DNA of 37,104 nt from Planctomycetota bacterium (GTDB taxonomy: Bacteria; Planctomycetota; Planctomycetia; Pirellulales; S012-138): positions 1-37,104 of the forward strand of contig JAJRRR010000078.1 of the NCBI GenBank assembly GCA_024279285.1. Reading direction: 5' to 3'. The position numbers and the translations under genes were made by a program. Below are positions 15,605 to 25,700 of the stretch, one piece after another. Under the pieces are notes generated by a model that saw only the letters and a list, made by a program, of their open reading frames with translations, did not search any database and was not told the origin of the DNA. Every line of letters starts with the position of its first letter. The stretch's first letter is position 1.

Positions 15605-16500
15605 GTCGCAAGGGCTCGCCTGCCGATAGCACGGATTTGTTCCTGGATGCCGTGTGCAATACTTTCGGCAGTATCGTGTTTCTGGCGATTCTGGTGGTTT
15701 TGTTGATCGGTCATCGGGTGCGTACTACGGAATCTCAATCGCGATCCTCTCCAACTCAAGTTCAAATCGTTCAGCTTCGCAATGAGATTCAAGTTTTACA
15801 GTCCCAGATTCGTCGGCTGCAACGGGTGCTTGCTGAAGACGATTTGACCAAGAAAACCCCGACGAGTGATCCTGTTTTGCAACAGCTAATCCGGCAGCGT
15901 GATGAGCTCAGGCAAGTTCACGATCGGTTGAAAGATCAGATTGCGCAGGTTCGTGATCAACTTAAGCAGCTTCGGCATACTTCGGAGAGCCTGCGGACCC
16001 AAATAGCTCAAGTCCATGAGGAGCTTCGTCAGGCTCGGCAAAAGCTAAGTCAAGAGGTTGAAAAAGCCAGGCGGAGTTGGGGATTGCCTCAACTGCAGTA
16101 CAGCAATCTTCGGGAGGCGGCATTTATGATCCGGAACAACACGCTCTACGCGGTTCATCGGCCCGGCAGAACTTCCAACCTTAAATATGAAAGCTCCTTG
16201 AGACTTTCAAACGAATGTGTTCGTCGAACATCGGGCAATGTCGTTTATCTTGAACCCGTGCCAGGTCAAGGAATCAAAATAACAGGTGATCTTCAGTCAC
16301 TTCAAGCGGTGAAGAAAAAGTTTAAGGGGTTTAACCCTCAGACTGAACATTTTACATTTTTCGTCTGGGCAGATTCTTTTCAACACTGGCAAAAAGTGCG
16401 CGAGGTGGTGGAGGAGTTGGGATTCCACTATGCATTGTTTCCCATGCTTCCTGAGGACAAAGTTTCCGTGGGCCGAAGTGGTCCACGATTGGTGCAGTAG
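15601..16500 (+). CDS. MotB/ExbD-like single-TM coiled-coil protein, paralog B
   Basis: 'DLFLDAVCNTFGSIVFLAILVVLLIG' has Asp16 at the TM start, then a coiled coil, then a C-terminal domain ending 'LGFHYALFPMLPEDKVSV'. Confidence 0.7.
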   Translation: MSRKGSPADSTDLFLDAVCNTFGSIVFLAILVVLLIGHRVRTTESQSRSSPTQVQIVQLRNEIQVLQSQIRRLQRVLAEDDLTKKTPTSDPVLQQLIRQRDELRQVHDRLKDQIAQVRDQLKQLRHTSESLRTQIAQVHEELRQARQKLSQEVEKARRSWGLPQLQYSNLREAAFMIRNNTLYAVHRPGRTSNLKYESSLRLSNECVRRTSGNVVYLEPVPGQGIKITGDLQSLQAVKKKFKGFNPQTEHFTFFVWADSFQHWQKVREVVEELGFHYALFPMLPEDKVSVGRSGPRLVQ

Positions 16501-16558
16501 TTTCAGGGGTCGCGCTGGACTTTTGGATTGACTTTTCGCTTGGAATGTTAGGGTTGGA

Positions 16559-18757
16559 CTACACGGACAGGAGTTCGGCAATTTCTTCCACGGCAGGATT
16601 TTCCGGGATCGTGGGAAGGATTTCCTCCTCCAGGTGCTCAAAAACTTGATCCCGAATGTGCCGGTTCAGGTCCGGCTGAAAGGACTCAAAGGAAGATGCC
16701 ATTCCAGCGTTTTCTTGAGGTAAGGGTTTTGAGATTTGTCTCAGCAGAGGGGGAGTTTCTACTTCTGGGGTTTGAGGTTCTTCTTCTGCGGTGTGGGAAG
16801 CCAGCAAGGCCCAGGGAAACGCCGCCGAGGAGTTGGCATCTGTCGCCGCAATTGGCCCTGCCAGCAGCAGTCGGCGGGTCAAATCCCCCGTGGGAATTAC
16901 ATTCCCAGGCAAAACATGCATCCCCTGAATATCATGAGGAGCAAAGCCCAAGGGAGTGAGATTCAACAGAGCCGTGACCAGGTTGGTGGTGGTTCGGAAA
17001 AGCAGCAAATCCTCGTTTTGGGCGTTGAGGCCACCGTAAGTGTATCGTCCGGCTACGGAAAACCCGTATTTGGTGCCACTGGTGTCAATCCAGAGGGCAT
17101 TGAGATTGTTTTGAAATCCGTTCAGTCCCAATGTGGCTCCGTCTTGAAGGAGGGTCCAAGAGCCTTGGGTATCTCCCCAGCCCATAGTGGAAGGCGTAAA
17201 CTGGAGCAGGTCCGCGTTATCAAAAATTTGCACTCCTCCCGACCCATCGGGCAAAGTGGCCACCCCTTGGGTGGAAATGACCAGATCTCCCGAGGGGAGG
17301 AACGCCAAGCCGTCTATGTTTTCTTCAGGACCAAACAGTCCTACATCGCTACCGTCGAAAAACCATTCCCAAGTGCCTTGGGTGGTGCGTCCCAGCTTGG
17401 TCGGGTTGAACTTGATGATGTCGTTGAGTCCCACGACCAAGGGGCCGTAGATAGAGTCCACGAGTCCCTTGTTGGCAAGGGAGAGGTAAAGGTTGCCGTC
17501 GTTATCAATAGTAAAGGCTTGGATCGTTTCTCCGGCCGAGGCGTCCAATCCGACATCGCTTCCATCAAAATAAACTTCCACGGCTTGGAACTGGCCTTGA
17601 TCGTCCAGCACTACGGCCAGAATGTCGGCCCCATCATAAGCCACCAAGGTGCCATCGCTCATGGTCATCACCCCAGGACCACCCGGGGCAACCAAGTAAG
17701 AGGTGTAGGTAGGCTGAGGCGGTGGGGGGCCTTGGCCCCGCATGTCGTTGATCCACTGCACATAGTTGCTCACCCGAATGTCAAACCCCAATTCCCCAAA
17801 GGTGCAATTGGTCACTTCGTCAATGTCGGGACCATTGGCGTCGTTGGTCAACTCGTCGTAGCTGATGGCAAAGGAGAAGATTCCGGCTACATAGAGCTGG
17901 CCTCCACTTTCAATGAGCATGGGGCTGCCTTGGTCTCCCAGGAAGCAAGGGAAGGCTTCGTCGGTGATGGGATCCACCCCGGTGTCGTCCACGCCCAACA
18001 ACGCTCCGGCGGCGTCGTTGTCCTGGTTGCCATTGTCAAAGTCGAACAGGAGCATGCGGTCGTTGGGGATGGGATTGCCAGGCAGCAGGGCGTTGAAGTC
18101 TTCGGCTTTGGCATCGTAGCGGTTTCGGCCGTAGATTTTTCGGGTGGGATCGGAGATTCGGGTGTCGTTTCCGCCTACTCCGTAGGCCCCAAAGCCCACA
18201 CGATAGCCCTCCTGCCCCACCTCGTCGGTGTTTTCGTAAAGCGGATAGCCTTCCACGCCGGGCTCCGTCACCCGTTGGGGCAAAGCCAGCACGGCCAGGT
18301 CCGCTCCGCTGAGCACACCACTGCCGTCGGCTTTGATCCCTTGCCAGTCGGGATGAATGGCAATGCGCGTGGGATCCACCTGGCGATAAATGGACAGTCC
18401 ATCCGGGTGATAGATCCACACCTCCACTTCGCGCACGATGTTGTTGCCGTCCAGGTCTGTGGCACATTGGGCTGCAAACAGGATGTGCTTTTTGTCGTCC
18501 AGCAATACCCCAGTGCAAATGGACTCACTGTAATCTTGGTAGGTGATCCACAAGGCCACCACACCGGTGAATTGATCAGGGTCTGCCAGATGGAAAGCCG
18601 GATTGTCGTAGGTGATCATTCTGGGTTCAATGTCGCCTGCGGCAGCAGCGGCGTCCAACAGACATCGTGATTCTAGAGCTTCCAGAGCCAAGGGACGAGA
18701 GAAGCGATTGCGCATACTCTTACCGACCCGTCCTTTCCAAAAACCAAGCCAAGACAT
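16559..18757 (-). CDS. Secreted trypsin-fold protein, probably catalytically inactive, with repeat-containing C-terminal region
   Basis: N-terminal 'LEALESRCLLDA' resembles the planctomycete LEPR motif. Trypsin-like 'CTGVLLDDKKHILFAAQCATD' and 'CFLGDQGSPMLI'. Repeated 'FDGSDVGL' segments in the C-terminal half. Confidence 0.8.
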   Translation of the reverse strand: MSWLGFWKGRVGKSMRNRFSRPLALEALESRCLLDAAAAAGDIEPRMITYDNPAFHLADPDQFTGVVALWITYQDYSESICTGVLLDDKKHILFAAQCATDLDGNNIVREVEVWIYHPDGLSIYRQVDPTRIAIHPDWQGIKADGSGVLSGADLAVLALPQRVTEPGVEGYPLYENTDEVGQEGYRVGFGAYGVGGNDTRISDPTRKIYGRNRYDAKAEDFNALLPGNPIPNDRMLLFDFDNGNQDNDAAGALLGVDDTGVDPITDEAFPCFLGDQGSPMLIESGGQLYVAGIFSFAISYDELTNDANGPDIDEVTNCTFGELGFDIRVSNYVQWINDMRGQGPPPPQPTYTSYLVAPGGPGVMTMSDGTLVAYDGADILAVVLDDQGQFQAVEVYFDGSDVGLDASAGETIQAFTIDNDGNLYLSLANKGLVDSIYGPLVVGLNDIIKFNPTKLGRTTQGTWEWFFDGSDVGLFGPEENIDGLAFLPSGDLVISTQGVATLPDGSGGVQIFDNADLLQFTPSTMGWGDTQGSWTLLQDGATLGLNGFQNNLNALWIDTSGTKYGFSVAGRYTYGGLNAQNEDLLLFRTTTNLVTALLNLTPLGFAPHDIQGMHVLPGNVIPTGDLTRRLLLAGPIAATDANSSAAFPWALLASHTAEEEPQTPEVETPPLLRQISKPLPQENAGMASSFESFQPDLNRHIRDQVFEHLEEEILPTIPENPAVEEIAELLSV

Positions 18758-18921
18758 GCAGCTACCCCCCGCAACTTCAAAGTTAGGAAAGCTACGAAGA
18801 AAATAAAAACCCGTTTACCATTGCGGCAGTATAATTAGGCACTTTGGGGGGAGCAAGAATTTTCCGAGCAAACTCCTCCGGGCAAGGGGGAGTTGGGGCA
18901 GGTGCGAGGAAGGGCTTGCGG

Positions 18922-19692
18922 TTAGGTTTCTACGGTCCCGTCGGCAGCGGCGATGATTTTCAGGAAATCTTGAGCTTTGAGACTGGCTCCGCCGACCAAG
19001 GCCCCATCCACATTCGGCTGGCTCAGCAGCGAGGCTGCGTTGTCCGGCTTGACGCTTCCACCGTACTGGATGACCAAGGATTGGGCCACTTGAGGGCCGT
19101 GGTGTTCCTGAATAAGTTGGCGAATTTGGGCATGGACTTCTTCTGCCTGTTGGGGAGTGGCCACATGGCCGGTGCCGATGGCCCAAACCGGCTCGTAGGC
19201 CAGCACCACTTGCAGCATCTCCTCGGCACTTAAGTTGGCCAGGGAGCGTTCCACTTGGGAGCGGACGACTTCCCAGGTCTTGCCGCTTTCGCGTTGTGAG
19301 AGCGTCTCTCCCACACACACGATCGGGCGTAGTCCTGCGGCCAAAGCGGCTTTGACCTTGCGATTGATCACTTCGTCGGTTTCGCCAAAGTGTTGTCGGC
19401 GTTCGCTGTGGCCCAGGATCACGAACACACAGCCTAGGTCCACCAGCATGCTTGGGCTCACCTCGCCGGTGAACGCTCCCGAGGTTTCCCAGTGGGCGTT
19501 TTGTCCGCCCAGGGTCACCGGGGAGTTGCGGAGCACTTGGCTGACCACATCCAGATAAACCGCAGGCGGGCACAGAGCCACTTGCACGGCTGGCCAGCGC
19601 GGAGCTTCTTGAGCCACTGCTGCGGCCAGCACGATGGACTCGGTGCGGCTGAGGTTCATCTTCCAGTTGCCGGCAATCAGCGGGCGTTTCAT
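18922..19692 (-). CDS. tpiA: Triosephosphate isomerase
   Basis: '[14 protein letters not shown]', 'VILGHSERR', '[13 protein letters not shown]', '[12 protein letters not shown]'. Confidence 0.98.
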   Translation of the reverse strand: MKRPLIAGNWKMNLSRTESIVLAAAVAQEAPRWPAVQVALCPPAVYLDVVSQVLRNSPVTLGGQNAHWETSGAFTGEVSPSMLVDLGCVFVILGHSERRQHFGETDEVINRKVKAALAAGLRPIVCVGETLSQRESGKTWEVVRSQVERSLANLSAEEMLQVVLAYEPVWAIGTGHVATPQQAEEVHAQIRQLIQEHHGPQVAQSLVIQYGGSVKPDNAASLLSQPNVDGALVGGASLKAQDFLKIIAAADGTVET

Positions 19693-20723
19693 TGCACAGG
19701 CTCCAGGGTGGAGATGGTTTTTCCGAGCAGTTGGGCCAGTTGTTTGAGCTGTTGGGCCAGTTCGGCGTATTGTTCAGGCAACAGGGCTTGGGCTCCATCG
19801 GACAGGGCTTTTTCCGGCTGGTGGTGCACTTCCACATGCACTCCGTCGGCTCCGGCCGCCAGCCCGGCCATGGCACAAGCTGGAATCAGGTCCGGACGCC
19901 CCGTGGCATGACTGGGATCCACGATGATCGGCAAGTGAGAAAGCTGGTGCACCAAGGGCACCGCCGCCACATCAAACAAGTTGCGCGTGGCCGGATCAAA
20001 ACCTTTGACTCCTCGTTCGCAAAGCACCACTTGGGAAGTGCCCTCGGAGAGAATGTATTCGGCACTCATCAACAGGTCTTGCACCGTGGCGCTCATGCCG
20101 CGTTTGAGGAGAATGGGTTTTTGGGTTTTGCCCACTTCGCTCAGCAGGGTGAAGTTTTGCATGTTTCGGGCGCCGATTTGGAGCATGTCGGCATATTGGC
20201 TCACCAGCTCCACACGGCGAGGGTCCATCACTTCGGTGACCACGGGCATGCCGAACTGGTCTCCTACGGCCCTTAAGATACGCAACCCTTCCTCGCCCAA
20301 ACCTTGAAAGGAGTAGGGGCTGGTGCGTGGCTTGAAAGCTCCTCCGCGGAGGATAGAGGCACCGGCCCGACGCACCGCCGCGGCGATGGTTTCCATCTGC
20401 TCGTAGCTTTCCACGGCACAAGGACCAGCGATGAGAGCCACATGTCCTCCGCCGATTTTCACTCCGGCCACATCCACCACAGTGGGCAAGGGATGGGCTT
20501 CGCGGCTGGCCAGTTTGTACGGAGGAAGGATAGGGACCACTTCGGCCACACCCGGGATAGCAGCCAACGGCTCGGCCTGAAGTTTGGTCTCGTCCCCAAT
20601 CACTCCGATGATCGTCCGATAGGTGCCGCGGCTCAGGTGGGCCCGAAGCCCCAATGACTCCACCCGCTCTATCACATGTTGAATCTGTTCTTCCGTCACA
20701 TCGGGTTTGAGAACGATGATCAC
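19689..20723 (-). CDS. aroF: 3-deoxy-7-phosphoheptulonate synthase (DAHP synthase)
   Basis: '[10 protein letters not shown]', '[23 protein letters not shown]', '[15 protein letters not shown]'. Confidence 0.96.
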   Translation of the reverse strand: MIIVLKPDVTEEQIQHVIERVESLGLRAHLSRGTYRTIIGVIGDETKLQAEPLAAIPGVAEVVPILPPYKLASREAHPLPTVVDVAGVKIGGGHVALIAGPCAVESYEQMETIAAAVRRAGASILRGGAFKPRTSPYSFQGLGEEGLRILRAVGDQFGMPVVTEVMDPRRVELVSQYADMLQIGARNMQNFTLLSEVGKTQKPILLKRGMSATVQDLLMSAEYILSEGTSQVVLCERGVKGFDPATRNLFDVAAVPLVHQLSHLPIIVDPSHATGRPDLIPACAMAGLAAGADGVHVEVHHQPEKALSDGAQALLPEQYAELAQQLKQLAQLLGKTISTLEPVQ

Positions 20724-20832
20724 CGCCAGTGCTCCTTGCCGCTGTGAAACTCGGCCAAACAGATGCCCTGCAAACTGCCCAGGGAAAAGTGTATTTTGCT
20801 TCTTCCCCCACCAGGGGACAAGAGCCGGGAGG

Positions 20833-21669
20833 CTAACTCCTTCGGCGTTGGGCTTCGGCGAGGGCCTGTTTCATGTAGGAGAAGCTTTCTTGGGCCAGGC
20901 GTTCCGGGCCGGGGGTGTAGTCAAACACTTCCACTGAAACCCAGCCTTGATAGCCGATGTCCAAAAGGGCGTCAAAAATCGGCACGAAGTCCAACTTTCC
21001 AAACCCCGGCCCTTGAAGGTTGGGATCGTTGGCGTGGAAGTGTTCCAGACGCTCCCGATGGCGACGGATCAGTTCCGGGATGGGCTCGCTTTGACTGCTC
21101 ATGGCTTTGCAGTCCAGGTGGAGTCGGCAGTGGGGATGGCCCACCCGGTCAATCAGTTCCTCGGCGGCTTCGGCAGTGGTGAGCAGGTTGTCTTCGCTGG
21201 GAGCCAGCGGCTCGATGGCCAGCACCACCTGGTTTTCTTCCATAGCCGGCATGACGCGGCGGAACACTTCCACGGCCCAATCCAGGGCCTGCTGGTGCGA
21301 GATGCCGGGCAAGACTTTTCGCTGCTGGGGAGAGCCGAACACCAGCACGCGTCCGCCCAGGTCGTTGCACAATCGGGCCAGTTCTTCCAGGTATCGGGCG
21401 GTTTCCAGGCGTACCTGGGGATCAGGACTTGTCAGGTGCAGTCCTTGGGTTTTGGCCAGCAGCCAGTGCAGACCCACCACGGCCAGCCCTTGGGACTCAA
21501 TGCTTCGGCGGATTTGTTCCCGACGCTGTTGTGGCAGCGTGCGGATGTCCTCAGCGAGGGTAAAAGGGGCCAACTCCACCCCTTGGTAGCCGCACTCACG
21601 AGCAAAAGCAAATCCTCGCTCCAGCGGCCAGGAAGCGAAAGTTTCGTTGCATATGGCAAATCGCATCAC
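20833..21669 (-). CDS. Sugar phosphate isomerase/epimerase family (xylose isomerase-like TIM barrel)
   Basis: '[11 protein letters not shown]', '[42 protein letters not shown]', '[13 protein letters not shown]'. Confidence 0.88.
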   Translation of the reverse strand: MMRFAICNETFASWPLERGFAFARECGYQGVELAPFTLAEDIRTLPQQRREQIRRSIESQGLAVVGLHWLLAKTQGLHLTSPDPQVRLETARYLEELARLCNDLGGRVLVFGSPQQRKVLPGISHQQALDWAVEVFRRVMPAMEENQVVLAIEPLAPSEDNLLTTAEAAEELIDRVGHPHCRLHLDCKAMSSQSEPIPELIRRHRERLEHFHANDPNLQGPGFGKLDFVPIFDALLDIGYQGWVSVEVFDYTPGPERLAQESFSYMKQALAEAQRRRS

Positions 21670-21685
21670 AAACTCCTCTTACCCA

Positions 21686-22615
21686 CTAGGAACTCTCTGC
21701 GGAGGATTCAAACAACAGTCGTTGAGCAGCCGAGGAGGCAGGTCGGGCACCGGTAGGTGGAGCGGAAGCCAGCGGGTTTTCGCTTCCTTGCAAGGGATCC
21801 CCGGGGCGAATGTCGGCCAGGCGACGCTGGATGTGTTGCACATACCGGGGCGAAAGCTCTATGCCCAACCACCGTCGCCCCAGCTTCTTGGCCACCGCCA
21901 GTGTGGTTCCGCTTCCGGCAAAGGGGTCCAACACCAGATCGCCCGGGTTGCTACATGCTCGGATGATCCGTCCCAACAACTGCTCCGGCATCTGACAACT
22001 GTGCCAAGTGGCTCGCTCCTTGAAGGTCCCACACACCCGAGGAAAGTACCAAGTATCCTCCTCGGGGCGAAAGGCCCATGGTGCGTCCTGAGGACGGTAA
22101 ATCCAGGTGTCGTCCGGCACGCGGCCCTGGGGATTGGCCCGGGCATCGTTATAGACCAACTGTCTGGCCGAAGGGATGCGAATGGCCTGATCGTTGAAAG
22201 TGAATCGCTTGGGGTCCTTGACCAGGTAGAACAGGTGGGCATGAGATCGGGAAAACTTGGTTCGGCAGTGCACACCAAAGGTGTAGTACCACACGACCCA
22301 ATTGCGACACACCAGCCCGAGTTCCCGAGTGGCAATCCACTTCAACTCCGCAGCGTATTCGTCCCCAATGGCCAACCAGAAAGTTCCATCCGGGGCCAGC
22401 ACCCGAACCACCTCTTGCATCCACCGGCGGCTCCATTGAAGGTATTCCTCGTCCTGCCGGCGGTCCTGGTAAATGTCGTAGTGATAGCCGATGTTAAACG
22501 GGGGGTCGGCAAACGCCAGATTCACGCACCCGGAGGGCAACCGCCCAAGCAGCTCCACGCAGTCTCCTTGCCAGAGTTGGTCGTAGAAGTCTTCGGGCTG
22601 ACCTGAGAAACTCAT
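21686..22615 (-). CDS. Site-specific DNA methyltransferase (beta-class N6-A/N4-C type)
   Basis: Motif IV 'ADPPFN' precedes motif I '[29 protein letters not shown]'. Confidence 0.92.
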   Translation of the reverse strand: MSFSGQPEDFYDQLWQGDCVELLGRLPSGCVNLAFADPPFNIGYHYDIYQDRRQDEEYLQWSRRWMQEVVRVLAPDGTFWLAIGDEYAAELKWIATRELGLVCRNWVVWYYTFGVHCRTKFSRSHAHLFYLVKDPKRFTFNDQAIRIPSARQLVYNDARANPQGRVPDDTWIYRPQDAPWAFRPEEDTWYFPRVCGTFKERATWHSCQMPEQLLGRIIRACSNPGDLVLDPFAGSGTTLAVAKKLGRRWLGIELSPRYVQHIQRRLADIRPGDPLQGSENPLASAPPTGARPASSAAQRLLFESSAESS

Positions 22616-22723
22616 CCTTGCCGCCTCCCAATCAGGCTCTTGCCGCCTGCGGATTAGGTTGAAGCTGGGCTCATCCTAGCATATTGCCTCCGAGGAACAA
22701 GCAAGTGCTTTTTCCCACGCACC

Positions 22724-25700
22724 TTATTGCTGCCCAAACAAGAAAGCCAGCAAGTCGGCCATTTGTTCCACGGAGATTTGCTTTTCCAGTCCTTCGGGCA
22801 TGAGCGACATTCCGGTGCTTTGGATAGCTTCGATTTGGCTGCGTAAGATTTGCTCTTGCTGCCCTTCGCCGCGGCGGAGGGTGATGCTTAGAGGGGTTTC
22901 CTGGACGATGATTCCACTGGTGGTGCGACCGTCCTGAAGTAGCACCAGATAGTTGACGAACTCGGGGTCCACTTGACGGTTGGGGTCCAGGATGTCAATC
23001 AGGAGGGCCTGCGGTCCTCGGGCCAGCACGCCTTCCAAGGGAGGAGCCAGGCGGTGGCCTTCGCCGCGGAAGTGGTGACACGCGGCACAATGTCGGCGAA
23101 ACACCACTTGCCCGCGTCGCGGATCGCCTTGGAGACGGAGGGCTTTCTGGTATTGGGCGATCACTTCCTGGCGAGGGCTGGGGGCTTGGAGAAGTTTTTG
23201 GGCCCTTTGGCGAAGTTCCGGCCGAGGATAGCGCAACAATCGGCGCACCTGAAGCGAGGTCAGCTCCCCGGGCCGCAAACGCCCTTGTTCCAGCCCCTGC
23301 AGCAAAGCTTCCACATGAATGGGGCGACTCAGCAGGGTGTCCAGCGCTGCGCGTTTCACTGCCGGGGAAAAGTGCCCAAAGCGCTGAAGAATCCACTGGC
23401 TGACTTCCTTTCGGGCGAAGCGTCCCAAGGCCATCAATGCCGCTTGTTGGAGCTGGGGGAACGCGTGGGCATCGAGGAGTTTTTGCAGCACGGGAGCGGC
23501 TTGAGACCAGGGGCTTTGGCCCACCAGCTCCACGGCTTGCACCCGCAGCGGCCAAGGAGCCTGAGGGTCCAAGGCCACCTGGGCTCCCTGAGCCATGAGT
23601 TGGGCCAAGGCTTGGCTTTCCGGGTCGGTGTTTCCCTGGAGCCGCAACCGCTCCGGCCGGGTCCGACGCACCCCTTCCACCACCCCTTGAGCCAAAGCCA
23701 GGCCCAGGTGAGGCCGGGAGCGACTTACTCGTTGGATCAACTCCACCAGCTCAGACAATTGCTCCGGTGAAGCTGTGGCAGCGGCGGTCTGAGCCAGAGG
23801 ACGCAACCACTCTTTGCACTGAGGGGCCTCCAACCAGGACGGCACAGCGCACAGTTGACGCATCATCTCCCCCGCCCGAGCCACCGAAGAACTCAACACC
23901 GCCACGCGAACCCAAGGATCGGCCACATCCTGCCGGGCAATCTGGACCAGTGCCGCTGTGGCCGCAGGGCTGTTCAGCTCTCCCAAGGCAAATGCCACCC
24001 AGTAGCGCACCTCCACCTGGGGGTGATGGGCCAAAGCGAGCACGGCTTGGGCCACTTGAGGATGGCCCATGTGCTCATAAGCCACTTGGACCGCCTGAGC
24101 ACACACGCGCCAGTGGGCGTCTTGCAACGCCTGCACCAGCACCGCAGGACGAAGCCTCCCGGTGGCCTGAAGCACCCACAAGGCCATCATCCGCCCCAGG
24201 GGCGAGCCTTGACAAACCATTTGTTCCAAAAGCGGCACCATTTGAGGCTCATCCCTTTGCACCAACAAGCGATGGGCGGTGAGACGGTGCCATCCGTTGG
24301 GATGTTCCAGCAAACGGACCAGTTGGGCAGAGGTTTTGTTTCCCAGGGGGACTCGCCCTGAGGGCTGGCGAAATCCCCGAGGCACGATCCGCCACAACCG
24401 GCCCCGATCCCAACCGGAGTTGAGATCAATGACCCTCAGGGCCTCAGGCGGAATGGAGCCGATGTATTCCAGGATCTCCCGGTACATATCGGCCACATAG
24501 ATTACTCCCCAGGGGGAGTTGGTCATCATCACGGGCCGGAACCAGTTTTCGCGTGAGGCGAGCCATTCGCCTTGCCGGTCCACGCGCTTGGCCCGATAAA
24601 GCACCCCCTGCTGAAACAGACTTTTGCGATGGATCAGGTTGCTGGTGGTGTCGCCGATCAGGGCGGTGAGACCGAACCCAGGGTACTGGTCTCCGGTGTA
24701 GATCGTGGCACCGGAGGCGGCGGTGAAGGTGCCCCAAGGGCGTCCTCCGGCTTCCTCGGCTCCGGGCAAGTTGTCCCGAACCCGTCGCAACTGACGCAGC
24801 ACCCGCCAACCCTCGGGAGGACTTTGCCGAAAAATCTCCATGCCCCGCTGAGGGTCAAAAATCGGCACGGCCGGGCGAGGAAAGTCCACATAAGGGTTCC
24901 GCCTGACCATCCGCAACGGATAGGCAATCTGCAACAGCGGAGAGTTGTTGTTGGCACAAGTGAACCAATGGCCCCAAGAGTCCATGCTCAGCCCAAATTG
25001 GCCCCCTCCGCTTTCCACCCGAAGGTCGCCGGTGCGTGGGTCAAAGCTGAAGTGGTGATACATGGGCAGGTGGATTTGGTGTTTTGCACCGGGCCGGGAG
25101 GGCCACATCAGGGCTTGGACTTGGCCGCCACTTCGGGCCACGCCATAAATACGGCCATCCAGCCCCCAACGCAAACACCCCACCGGATGCGTGGAATACA
25201 ACACCCGAAAGCCCGTCAACGCCTTGCGCCGCAGGTCGGCTCGCCCGTCCCCGTTGGTATCTTCCATGTACCAAATGTGCGGGGAAGCTGCGACGAACAC
25301 CCCGCGTTTGTAGCGACACACGGAGACGGGAAACGCCAGCTTGTCGGCAAATACCCAAGAGCAATCCATTCGCCCATCTCCGTCCCGATCCTCCAGCACG
25401 CGAATTCGGCACAGGCGTTCTTTTTGCCGTAAAGGCCAACTGCGCATCTCACATACCCACAGCCGCCCTTGTTCGTCAAAGGTCAAGTCCACGGGGTCGT
25501 AGACCAGGGGTTCGGCGGCCACCAGTTGGACTTCAAACCCTGGGGCCACCACCAGAGCTTTTTGCGACTCTTGGGGCTCAAGCGGCAGGGTGCGACGCAG
25601 CAGCTTGGATTGAGCTTGTTCCAACTGGTCCAGTCGAGGCAGGTTGGACACTTGGGCCGACAAAGAGCCTGCGACCCCAAGCACAAGCACCCATCCTGCT

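Noticed and set aside
3543-16500. Calling the locus a canonical Zorya system
   Set aside because: It has MotA-like and MotB-like proteins, but no OmpA-type peptidoglycan-binding domain is visible and no ZorC, ZorD helicase or ZorE nuclease is recognised. The similarity is only at the motor level.
16736-18670. 644-aa plus-strand ORF antisense to the pseudo-protease
   Set aside because: No recognisable motifs; the opposing frame has clear trypsin-like motifs. Long antisense ORFs are expected in GC-rich codon-biased DNA.
18817-18836. 'TTTACC...TATAAT' as a sigma70-like promoter on the plus strand
   Set aside because: Spacing between the hexamers is only about 10 nt, and no plus-strand gene follows.
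22617-22660. Repeated 'cttgccgcct' downstream of 22615
   Set aside because: Only two short copies in GC-rich intergenic DNA; could be chance.
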